Assembly: GCA_018883705.1 (NCBI GenBank) | Contig: JAHLFQ010000065.1 | Span: 1 to 21,217, forward strand | DNA from: Candidatus Cellulosilyticum pullistercoris | Lineage (GTDB): Bacteria > Bacillota > Clostridia > Lachnospirales > Cellulosilyticaceae | Direction: 5' to 3' | Length of the DNA: 21,217 nt | Part shown: positions 15,237 through 21,217 of the stretch, piece by piece | Position numbering within the stretch: position 1 is the stretch's first letter | Layout: the number at the start of each line of letters is the position of its first letter | The notes under the pieces: model-generated | Told to the model about the DNA's origin: nothing | Seen by the model: the letters and a program-made list of their open reading frames with translations, nothing else | The model's database searches: none | Made by a program: the position numbers and the translations under genes

Positions 15237-15569
15237 CTAGTTACAGAAAAACTCTTCAATATTTCTTAAATCCATACCAAAATACCTAAAGCCTCGTCGA
15301 CCAAATCGCCATCCGGCAATAGATCGTCGACCTACAAATGTTACAAAAGCCCAAAAGCCAGGGCCATTAGTAGGCCATATATAAACAAATCGATTAACAC
15401 AAGGAAAAATTGCACCAGGATCTACTGCCATAGTAGCTGGGTTATTACCACCTAAAGGTGCAGCATTTAAATTCATTTTCTTACCTTGCCCCTTAGTAGG
15501 TACAAAATTAGGAGGTGGTCCACTAGGCGGTCTTCTATTTGCTCTTGATTGATTAAATAAATTAAACAT
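15237..15569 (-). CDS. Small basic, aromatic-rich protein of unknown function
   Basis: A 110-aa protein with two parts. Residues 1-50 are Pro/Asn/Gly-rich and probably disordered (RRPPSGPPPNFVPTKGQG). Residues ~51-110 are dense in aromatics, Arg and Gly: DPGAIFPCVNRFVYIWPTNG, then FWAFVTFVGRRSIAGWRFGR and FRYFGMDLRNIEEFFCN. There is no signal peptide or true membrane helix, and two cysteines (one four codons from the end apart from Asn). The C-terminal part looks like a compact beta-rich domain seen in small proteins of other spore-forming Firmicutes, but I cannot name the family. The start has AAGGA about 10 nt upstream. It follows the third MATE gene by 88 bp on the same strand and has its own terminator. 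Confidence 0.75.
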   Translation of the reverse strand: MFNLFNQSRANRRPPSGPPPNFVPTKGQGKKMNLNAAPLGGNNPATMAVDPGAIFPCVNRFVYIWPTNGPGFWAFVTFVGRRSIAGWRFGRRGFRYFGMDLRNIEEFFCN

Positions 15570-15657
15570 GTTTAAATTTTCCTTCTTAAATTAAACCTAC
15601 TAGTATGCTATTAATAAAGATTAGAATTTGTGCTTGTTACCTTCATTATAATTTCAT

Positions 15658-17043
15658 TTAAACGACTTGTTTTTCAGCCCATTTACCACTTAAGAATCTA
15701 GTTGTAAAGATGATGCTGCGAATTGTCCAGTCTGCAAACATACCAATCCATACGGCAATTGGACCAAATCCCCATACTTTGCATAAATAAACACATAATG
15801 CAACACGACAAAGCCACATGGTTAAAGTCGCTACAACCATTGAAAATTTAACATCTCCTGCGGCACGCATACCATAAGCTGGGACAAATGATAATGCCCA
15901 AGTCATGGGTTTAACAATCGTAATGGCTATCATCATCTCAAAGCACATTCTAGCACTTTCTGCTTCCATACCTCCAAGAAAAGTTATTGGTTTAGTAATG
16001 GCGAGTACAAATAAACAAGATAGAAAAATCCCTATCTCTGCGTAAGCTGTTAGTTTGACTATATAGTATTTGGCTTCTTCTTTTCGACCAGCGCCCATGC
16101 ATTGACCAACAACGGTCATCAGTCCAATTCCAATTCCGACTCCTACAATCCCATTAACAGATTCTAAAATATTTGTCATAGCTTGTGCAGCAATAGCCAC
16201 TGTTCCTAGTGCTGATACAGTTGATTGAATTGCCAATTTCCCAAATTGAAACATACCATTTTCTATGCCTGCAGGGATACCAATAGATAAAACCTTACCG
16301 ATCATAGGAAAATCTGGTCTAATCTGAAAATAATTCTTAAGTATAATAGGTTGCATTGGCTTATGTAAAAAGTAAAAAATAACAACTGTACAAAATATCC
16401 TTGATAAGAGAGTTGAAAGTGCTGCCCCTGCAACCCCCATATGTAATCCAAATATAAAAATAGTATTCCCTACTATATTAAGCAAATTAGAGACCACAGC
16501 TATTTTCATTGGAAATTTTGAATTTCCACTCGCTCTATAAAATGCTGATCCCGCACTAAATAATGCAAGAAATGGATAGGACAAGACGGTAATAAAGAAA
16601 TAGCTCATTGCGTTTTCCATAACATCAGCTTCTACTTTTCCAAAGATGGTATTAAGTAACCACTCTCGGTTTCCAATCCCTATAATCATAAGCACTGATG
16701 AAATAACAAGCATGGCTAAGAAAACTTGCCTTGCTGCTTGATTACAATTCTTTTCATCGCCTCTTCCTAAATACTGTGAACAGACAATAGTTGCACCTGC
16801 CGCCATTGCTGAAAATACCTGAATGACTAGATTATTAATGGAGTCTACTAAGGATACTGCTGAGATAGCAGCACTTCCTACATTACTTACCATGAGTGTA
16901 TCTGTCATCCCCATAAAAGAATTAAGTAGCTGCTCTATAATAAGTGGTATCAGTAGAATTTTTAAATCTTTATTACTAAATAGTCGCTTACTCTCATCAA
17001 TTTGACTCTTATCATACAATTTACTTTGCAAAGCTACTAACAT
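15658..17043 (-). CDS. MATE family efflux transporter (NorM/DinF-like branch)
   Basis: A 461-aa membrane antiporter with about 12 hydrophobic segments. LIPLIIEQLLNSFMGMTDTL followed by MVSNVGSAAISAVSLVDSIN is the classical N-terminal MATE signature, including the 'TD..mv...G..a.aav' turn. AGATIVCSQYLGRGDEKNCN and, in the second half, GIGIGLMTVVGQCMGAGRKE are the paired loop motifs. The frame is open to an ATG at 17061, but that codon overlaps the ribosome site; AGGGG 6 nt before ATG 17043 gives the better start. A TATAAT on the minus strand at 17095-17100 may be its -10, without a clear -35. I see no dedicated regulator, and no terminator before the small 110-aa gene that follows. Confidence 0.94.
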   Translation of the reverse strand: MLVALQSKLYDKSQIDESKRLFSNKDLKILLIPLIIEQLLNSFMGMTDTLMVSNVGSAAISAVSLVDSINNLVIQVFSAMAAGATIVCSQYLGRGDEKNCNQAARQVFLAMLVISSVLMIIGIGNREWLLNTIFGKVEADVMENAMSYFFITVLSYPFLALFSAGSAFYRASGNSKFPMKIAVVSNLLNIVGNTIFIFGLHMGVAGAALSTLLSRIFCTVVIFYFLHKPMQPIILKNYFQIRPDFPMIGKVLSIGIPAGIENGMFQFGKLAIQSTVSALGTVAIAAQAMTNILESVNGIVGVGIGIGLMTVVGQCMGAGRKEEAKYYIVKLTAYAEIGIFLSCLFVLAITKPITFLGGMEAESARMCFEMMIAITIVKPMTWALSFVPAYGMRAAGDVKFSMVVATLTMWLCRVALCVYLCKVWGFGPIAVWIGMFADWTIRSIIFTTRFLSGKWAEKQVV

Positions 17044-17268
17044 TAAGTTCCCCTCTTCCATATGTTAAGATTAATCTTTTATTTCAACCTATTCATTATA
17101 CTATGAATATATACTTTTTACTATTTCATACCTTGACATAATTTGTTTATTTTTAATAAAACAAGCCTAATTTTATCGTCAAATATACTTTAAAAGCAGT
17201 ACTTAATCACTTATGAGGATTAATAATCTTTTACCCATATTTATTGTTTTAAATTTTCAAAATATTAA

Positions 17269-17281
17269 AAACCCGAACATT
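17269..17281 (+). promoter_or_regulatory. Single PurR-box-like sequence upstream of the purine permease
   Basis: AAACCCGAACATT matches the Bacillus PurBox consensus AWWWCCGAACWWT at 12 of 13 positions and lies 24 bp upstream of the proposed -35. PurR normally uses two inverted boxes, and I find no second one at the usual distance, so this may be chance. The rest of 17044-17407 is AT-rich without a riboswitch I can recognise. Confidence 0.3.
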
Positions 17282-17305
17282 TTTTAAAAAAAACGATTTT
17301 TTGTA

Positions 17306-17334
17306 TTGATTATTTTTATAATAACGATTAATAT
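17306..17334 (+). promoter_or_regulatory. Possible promoter of the purine permease
   Basis: TTGATT (17306-17311), 17 bp, TAATAT (17329-17334). Other TATAAT-like hexamers occur in this very AT-rich stretch, so the exact promoter is uncertain. Confidence 0.4.
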
Positions 17335-17407
17335 TATACTGTACTATATTTCATATATATTCAAAAATATAATACAACACAATATATCATAAGAAAGGGT
17401 TTTAATT

Positions 17408-18763
17408 ATGGAAAAGTTTTTTAAACTCAAAGAAAATGGCACAACAGTAAGTACAGAATGTATCGCTGGTCTTACAACTTTCTTTGCAATGGCATACATC
17501 ATCGTTGTAAATCCAAGTCTATTAAGTCAATCAGGTATGGAATGGGGTGCTGTTTTCCTCGCAACAATCATTGCTTCTATTATTGGAACACTGGTTATGG
17601 GATTAGTTGCTAACGTACCTTATGCACAAGCTCCTGGTATGGGACTTAACGCCTTCTTTGTTTATACTGTATGCTTTACCTTAGGCTTTACTTGGCAGCA
17701 AGCTTTATCTATGGTATTTATTTGCGGTATACTTAATATTATCATTACTGTTACTAATATTCGTAAGTACATAATTAAAGCAATTCCTCATAGCTTACAA
17801 AATGCTATCGGGGGCGGTATTGGTGTATTTATTGCATATCTCGGATTTCTCAATGTAGGCATCATTAATTTTGACGGCGGTGTACCTGCATTATCTACTT
17901 TAAATCAACCAGCCCTTTGGTTATTCATTATAGGACTTGTACTCATTATTATTTTACAAGTATTAAATGTAAAAGGTGCAATCTTAATCGGTATTGTCGT
18001 AACTACTCTTCTTGGTATTCCAATGGGCGTTACTACATCTACAGATACTGTAAGCTTTTCAGATGCTTGCGCTGCTTTACCAACTACTTTCTTAGCTATT
18101 TTCACAGCTGAAGGTATTGGTTCTTTATTTTCAGATGTAACTAAACTTCCATTAGTACTTATTACCATCTTCTCATTCAGTTTATCTGATACTTTCGATA
18201 CGATCGGTACTTTTATCGGTACAGGACGTCGTAGTGGTATCTTTAGTGAAGAAGATGAAAAATCAATGGAAAATAATGCAGGTTTTAAATCTAAGATGGA
18301 TAAAGCTCTTTTTGCTGATGCCATTGCTACTTCTATAGGCGCACTTATTGGTACTTCTAACACAACAACTTATGTAGAAAGTGCTGCTGGTATCGGTGCA
18401 GGTGGACGTACAGGTCTTACAAGTGTCGTTGTAGCTCTTTGCTTTGCAATCAGTGCATTCCTTTCAACTTTTATAAGCGCTATTCCATACGCTGCAACTT
18501 CTCCAGCATTAGTTGTTGTTGGTATGATGATGGTTTCATCTTTTGCTGAAATCAAATGGGCAGATTTCGATGAAGCAATTCCTGCTTTCTTTGCAGGTCT
18601 TTTCATGGCACTTAGCTATAATATCTCTTATGGTATTGGTACTGCCTTTATTTTCTACTGCATCGTTAAACTTTGCAAAAAGAAAACAAATGAAATTCAT
18701 CCAATTCTTTGGGTTGCTACTTTCTTATTCATCTTAAACTTTGTTCTTTTAGCATTTATTTAA
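17408..18763 (+). CDS. NCS2 / AzgA family purine permease (guanine/hypoxanthine/adenine type)
   Basis: A 451-aa membrane permease of the AzgA branch (COG2252), a proton symporter for purine bases, related to Bacillus PbuG/PbuO. Signatures are TTFFAMAYIIVVNPSLLSQ (23-41), PYAQAPGMGLNAFFVYTV (71-88) and the substrate-site region SFSLSDTFDTIGTFIGTGRR around 258-277, followed by a conserved DALFAD/ATSIGALIGTSNTTTYVES type segment in helix 10. Around 12-14 hydrophobic segments are present and length is typical. AAAGGG lies 8 nt before the ATG. It is a single-gene unit with a terminator at 18793-18837. Which base it prefers cannot be told from sequence. Confidence 0.94.
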   Translation: MEKFFKLKENGTTVSTECIAGLTTFFAMAYIIVVNPSLLSQSGMEWGAVFLATIIASIIGTLVMGLVANVPYAQAPGMGLNAFFVYTVCFTLGFTWQQALSMVFICGILNIIITVTNIRKYIIKAIPHSLQNAIGGGIGVFIAYLGFLNVGIINFDGGVPALSTLNQPALWLFIIGLVLIIILQVLNVKGAILIGIVVTTLLGIPMGVTTSTDTVSFSDACAALPTTFLAIFTAEGIGSLFSDVTKLPLVLITIFSFSLSDTFDTIGTFIGTGRRSGIFSEEDEKSMENNAGFKSKMDKALFADAIATSIGALIGTSNTTTYVESAAGIGAGGRTGLTSVVVALCFAISAFLSTFISAIPYAATSPALVVVGMMMVSSFAEIKWADFDEAIPAFFAGLFMALSYNISYGIGTAFIFYCIVKLCKKKTNEIHPILWVATFLFILNFVLLAFI

Positions 18764-18792
18764 CAAAAATTTATAGACTCATCAAAATCAAG

Positions 18793-18837
18793 AAAACGAG
18801 AAATAAGTACTTGTGGGTAAACTTATTTCTCGTTTTT
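18793..18837 (+). terminator. Terminator after the purine permease
   Basis: A 16-bp stem, AAAACGAGAAATAAGT / ACTTATTTCTCGTTTT, with a 12-nt loop and a TTTTT tail, 29 bp after the stop. Downstream, 18838-18997 contains a TATAAT near 18962 that may be the nagB -10; the -35 is unclear. Confidence 0.93.
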
Positions 18838-18997
18838 CATTATATAGACTTATTTTTTTATATGATTGGTAGATTGTTTCCTACTAAAATGCTCTTTTTT
18901 TTCTCACTTTGTCTAGTCTTCTTATAGACCTTGAAGCTATTTATTTAAATTGTTATTATAGTTATAATATTATAAAAAAACTAGGAGGACTCTATCT

Positions 18998-19729
18998 ATG
19001 AAAATTATTAGAGCTAAAGATTATAATGGCATGAGTCGTATGGCAGCTCATATCATATCTGCACAAATCATAACTAAACCAGACTCTGTCCTTGGTTTAG
19101 CAACAGGATCTACGCCTATTGGTACCTATGAGCAACTGATTCATTGGTATCAAAAAGGAGATTTAGACTTTTCTAAAGTTACTTCTATTAACTTAGATGA
19201 ATATAAAGGGCTTTCTCCAGATAATGATCAGAGCTATCATTACTTTATGTATCATAACTTTTTTAAACATATTAATATTGACCTAAACAATACCTATCTT
19301 CCTAATGGTCTAGAAAAAGACTCTGAAAAAGCTTGTGAAGACTATAACCATATTATCCAAAAATCAGGTGGTGTAGATTTACAACTATTAGGGCTGGGGC
19401 TAAATGGACATATTGGCTTCAATGAACCAGGAGCTATCTTTGAAAAAGAAACCCACCTTGTTAAGCTAACTCAAAGTACTATTGATGCAAATTCTCGCTT
19501 TTTCGAATGCTTAGAGGATGTACCTAAAGAGGCCTATACGGTAGGAATCAAAACGATTATGCAAGCCAAAAAAATTATTATCCTTGTCAATGGGGAAAAC
19601 AAAGCTGATATTATTAAGGAAGCTTTATTTGGTCCTATTACGCCGCTTGTACCAGCTTCTGTATTACAGCTACACCACGATGTCATTGTCATTGGAGATG
19701 AGTCTGCGCTTTCTAAAATTCCACAATAA
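18998..19729 (+). CDS. nagB: Glucosamine-6-phosphate deaminase
   Basis: A 243-aa enzyme converting glucosamine 6-phosphate to fructose 6-phosphate and ammonia, the step that delivers amino sugars to glycolysis. The phosphate loop LGLATGSTPIGTYEQL (32-47), Asp67 in NLDEYKGL (proton transfer), and the block LGLGLNGHIGFNEPG with His138 and Glu143 are present. The position equal to E. coli Asp141 is Asn136, as is common in Gram-positive NagB. At 243 residues it is the short Firmicutes form lacking the C-terminal allosteric part of E. coli NagB. An AGGAGG site precedes the ATG. It is 21 bp ahead of nagA and forms an operon with it. No phosphotransferase or regulator gene lies in the window. Confidence 0.96.
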   Translation: MKIIRAKDYNGMSRMAAHIISAQIITKPDSVLGLATGSTPIGTYEQLIHWYQKGDLDFSKVTSINLDEYKGLSPDNDQSYHYFMYHNFFKHINIDLNNTYLPNGLEKDSEKACEDYNHIIQKSGGVDLQLLGLGLNGHIGFNEPGAIFEKETHLVKLTQSTIDANSRFFECLEDVPKEAYTVGIKTIMQAKKIIILVNGENKADIIKEALFGPITPLVPASVLQLHHDVIVIGDESALSKIPQ

Positions 19730-19750
19730 TCTTCTGAAGGGAGTTTATCT

Positions 19751-20893
19751 ATGATTATCCAAAATGGTCTTGTTTTCACAGATAAGTACATATTCGAAGA
19801 AAAATGTATAGCGATTTCAGATAAAAATATCTCTAAACTTGAATCACCTTCTACCACTTCTTATAATCCGCATTCTGAGTACTATGACGCTACAGATTGC
19901 TATGTTATTCCTGGATTAACAGATATTCATTTCCATGGTTGTATGGGATATGACTTTTGTGATGGTACACCTGAAGCCATTCATGCCATTGCTTCTTATG
20001 AGCTCAGCCAAGGCATTACTACTATCTGCCCAGCTACCATGACTTTACCGCATGAGAAACTTCTTGATATTTGCTGTACTGCAGCTAGCTATGTGCCAAA
20101 TGCACCTCAATCTACCTTATGCGGTATTAATCTAGAAGGACCATTTCTCTCTTATGCCAAACGAGGTGCTCAAAATCCTGATTATCTCCATGCACCAGCT
20201 TGTGATATGCTCTTAGAGCTAATAGAAGCTTCTAAACATTTAGCTAAACTCGTTGCTATTGCTCCAGAACTGCCTGGGGCCTATGAATGTATTACAGCCT
20301 TAAAAAATGAGATTTCTTTTTCACTAGCTCATACAACAGCAGATTATGAAACAGCTATGAAAGCCTTTAAACTTGGTGCGAATCATGTTACACACCTTTA
20401 TAATGCTATGCCAGCTTTTTCTCATAGAGCTCCTGGTATTATTGGTGCTGCTTTCGATACGCCTTCTTGTATGGTAGAACTTATTTGCGATGGCATTCAT
20501 ATCCATCCTTCCACTATTCGTGCTACCTTTAAGCTTTTTGGAGATGACCGTATTGTTTTAATTAGCGATAGTATGATGGCTTGTGGTATGCCAAGTGGTG
20601 AATATAGCTTAGGTGGCCAGACCGTTCAAGTCGATAAAAATTTAGCTACTTTAAGTGATGGCACCATCGCAGGAAGTGCTACCCATCTAATGGATTGTAT
20701 GCGTATGGCGATTCATATGGGTATCCCAATGGAAAGCGCTATTAAAGCAGCTACTATTAATCCTGCACGTTCCATTGGCATAGAGCAACAATATGGTAGC
20801 ATTACCCCTGGCAAAATAGCTAATCTTATTATTTTACGAAAAGACTTATCTATCCAAGATATTATTTTTGAAGGTCAACTCATTAATCTATAA
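19751..20893 (+). CDS. nagA: N-acetylglucosamine-6-phosphate deacetylase
   Basis: A 380-aa amidohydrolase-fold enzyme that removes acetate from N-acetylglucosamine 6-phosphate, supplying the substrate of NagB. Metal and catalytic residues are in place: His60/His62 in DIHFHG, Glu129 in NLEGPF, His194 in LAHTTA, His215 in NHVTHLYNAM, His226 in FSHRAPG, His250 in CDGIHIHP and catalytic Asp273 in ISDSMMA. As in most Firmicutes NagA, His60/His62 suggests the two-metal type. GAAGGGAG lies 7 nt before the ATG. The order nagB-nagA is the reverse of that in many bacteria. A terminator follows at 20904-20946. Confidence 0.96.
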   Translation: MIIQNGLVFTDKYIFEEKCIAISDKNISKLESPSTTSYNPHSEYYDATDCYVIPGLTDIHFHGCMGYDFCDGTPEAIHAIASYELSQGITTICPATMTLPHEKLLDICCTAASYVPNAPQSTLCGINLEGPFLSYAKRGAQNPDYLHAPACDMLLELIEASKHLAKLVAIAPELPGAYECITALKNEISFSLAHTTADYETAMKAFKLGANHVTHLYNAMPAFSHRAPGIIGAAFDTPSCMVELICDGIHIHPSTIRATFKLFGDDRIVLISDSMMACGMPSGEYSLGGQTVQVDKNLATLSDGTIAGSATHLMDCMRMAIHMGIPMESAIKAATINPARSIGIEQQYGSITPGKIANLIILRKDLSIQDIIFEGQLINL

Positions 20894-20903
20894 ATCATAA
20901 AGT

Positions 20904-20946
20904 AAAAGACGATTCATCATCATTTTGATGATTTGAATCGTCTTTT
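20904..20946. terminator. Terminator between nagA and the convergent DUF1284 gene
   Basis: A 13-bp stem AAAAGACGATTCA / TGAATCGTCTTTT with an inner TCATCAT/ATGATTT helix, 10 bp past the nagA stop; usable from both directions. A second perfect 8-bp hairpin, ATCATCTA / TAGATGAT (20998-21020), overlaps the stop of the DUF1284 gene. Confidence 0.9.
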
Positions 20947-21007
20947 AATCTTTTTCAAAAATCTATCCTACCCATCTCATGACTTCTTTACATAGAAATC
21001 ATCTATT

Positions 21008-21217
21008 TTATCTAGATGATTGCATTGTAATTTCTTCCTTTGTTTTACATATTTCAAACCAGCTACAATCACTACAAATACTGACTAATTGCCCTTTAGA
21101 TATAATCTGCTCATAAGCTGTTTGAAGAAACTTCCCATAACTTAAGGCTTGCCTTTCTTTAAATCCACAAGCTTTCGCTACCTTCTTATCATACCTTTGC
21201 ACTTTATTTTGAGAGGT
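21008..21217 (-). CDS. DUF1284 family protein, C-terminal part (start beyond window)
   Basis: The frame is open through the right edge, so these 69 codons are the end of a longer gene and the internal GTG at 21202 is probably not the start. The text NKVQRYDKKVAKACGF, then a helical segment and SICSDCSWFEIC, matches the end of DUF1284 proteins as I recall them: a 'v.ryD..v...cgl' helix and a terminal C-x2-C-x-W-x-x-[IL]-C motif. The full family is about 130-150 aa with further Cys/His residues in the N-terminal half, suggesting metal or Fe-S binding; the function is unknown. It converges on nagA, from which two hairpins separate it. It is partial because of the window, not broken. Confidence 0.75.
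   Translation of the reverse strand, partial: TSQNKVQRYDKKVAKACGFKERQALSYGKFLQTAYEQIISKGQLVSICSDCSWFEICKTKEEITMQSSR

Noticed and set aside
17101..17407. Possible purine riboswitch before the permease
   Set aside because: The three-helix junction bases and loop-loop motifs of the purine aptamer are not there; only a simple TTAATC/GATTAA repeat is present.
17905..18606. Open frames on the minus strand inside the purine permease (17905-18363 and 18370-18606)
   Set aside because: They lie wholly antisense to a well-supported permease gene, lack ribosome sites and read as low-complexity mirror translations.
18709..18927. 72-aa plus-strand frame after the permease
   Set aside because: It overlaps the permease end and runs through its terminator, with no ribosome site.
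1..21217. Mobile elements, CRISPR, tRNA or rRNA
   Set aside because: No transposase, integrase, regularly spaced repeats, or recognisable structural RNA gene was seen on either strand.

Overview
The window is low-GC, AT-rich DNA with Firmicutes-style gene starts: strong AGGAGG-type ribosome binding sites, many intrinsic terminators, and ATG, occasionally GTG, start codons. The gene content fits an anaerobic Clostridia genome, probably Lachnospirales-like: a purine pathway that ends in stand-alone AICAR formyltransferase plus PurO-type IMP cyclohydrolase, a ZTP riboswitch, several MATE pumps, an AzgA-type permease and NagB/NagA. The genus call is a guess. I see no insertion sequences, phage genes, CRISPR array, rRNA or tRNA; this looks like an ordinary chromosomal segment.

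Layout. 1-2616 (minus): a truncated low-molecular-weight protein tyrosine phosphatase, a 135-aa orphan that looks like a free-standing amylase-type C-terminal beta domain, and a COG3044-type ABC-class ATPase. 2723-5014 (minus): the last two steps of IMP synthesis (purO then AICAR formyltransferase) behind a ZTP/pfl riboswitch whose conserved 3' motif is also the 5' arm of an intrinsic terminator. 5071-7085 (plus): a MarR regulator and a MATE pump whose promoter carries a perfect 22-bp palindrome. 7088-11223 (minus): a DUF1275 membrane protein, a soluble chemoreceptor, and a ZIP metal transporter followed by a PLP aminotransferase. 11367-15145 (minus): an apparent four-gene unit (MATE pump, sugar O-acetyltransferase, EamA/DMT transporter, nitroreductase) preceded by a leader of about 225 nt with two tandem terminator hairpins and two interleaved candidate leader peptides. 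15174-17043 (minus): a third MATE pump and a small aromatic-rich protein of unknown function. 17269-18837 (plus): an AzgA-type purine permease. 18998-20946 (plus): nagB-nagA. 21008-21217 (minus): the C-terminal end of a DUF1284 protein.

How they work together. Two purine features (the ZTP-controlled end of the IMP pathway and a purine permease) lie about 12 kb apart. Efflux and detoxification dominate the rest: three MATE pumps with three different regulatory set-ups, one with a MarR repressor, one behind an attenuator-like leader, and one with no obvious control. The leader at 14886-15145 is the strongest candidate for something not yet described, and the ZTP riboswitch is the most secure regulatory call.
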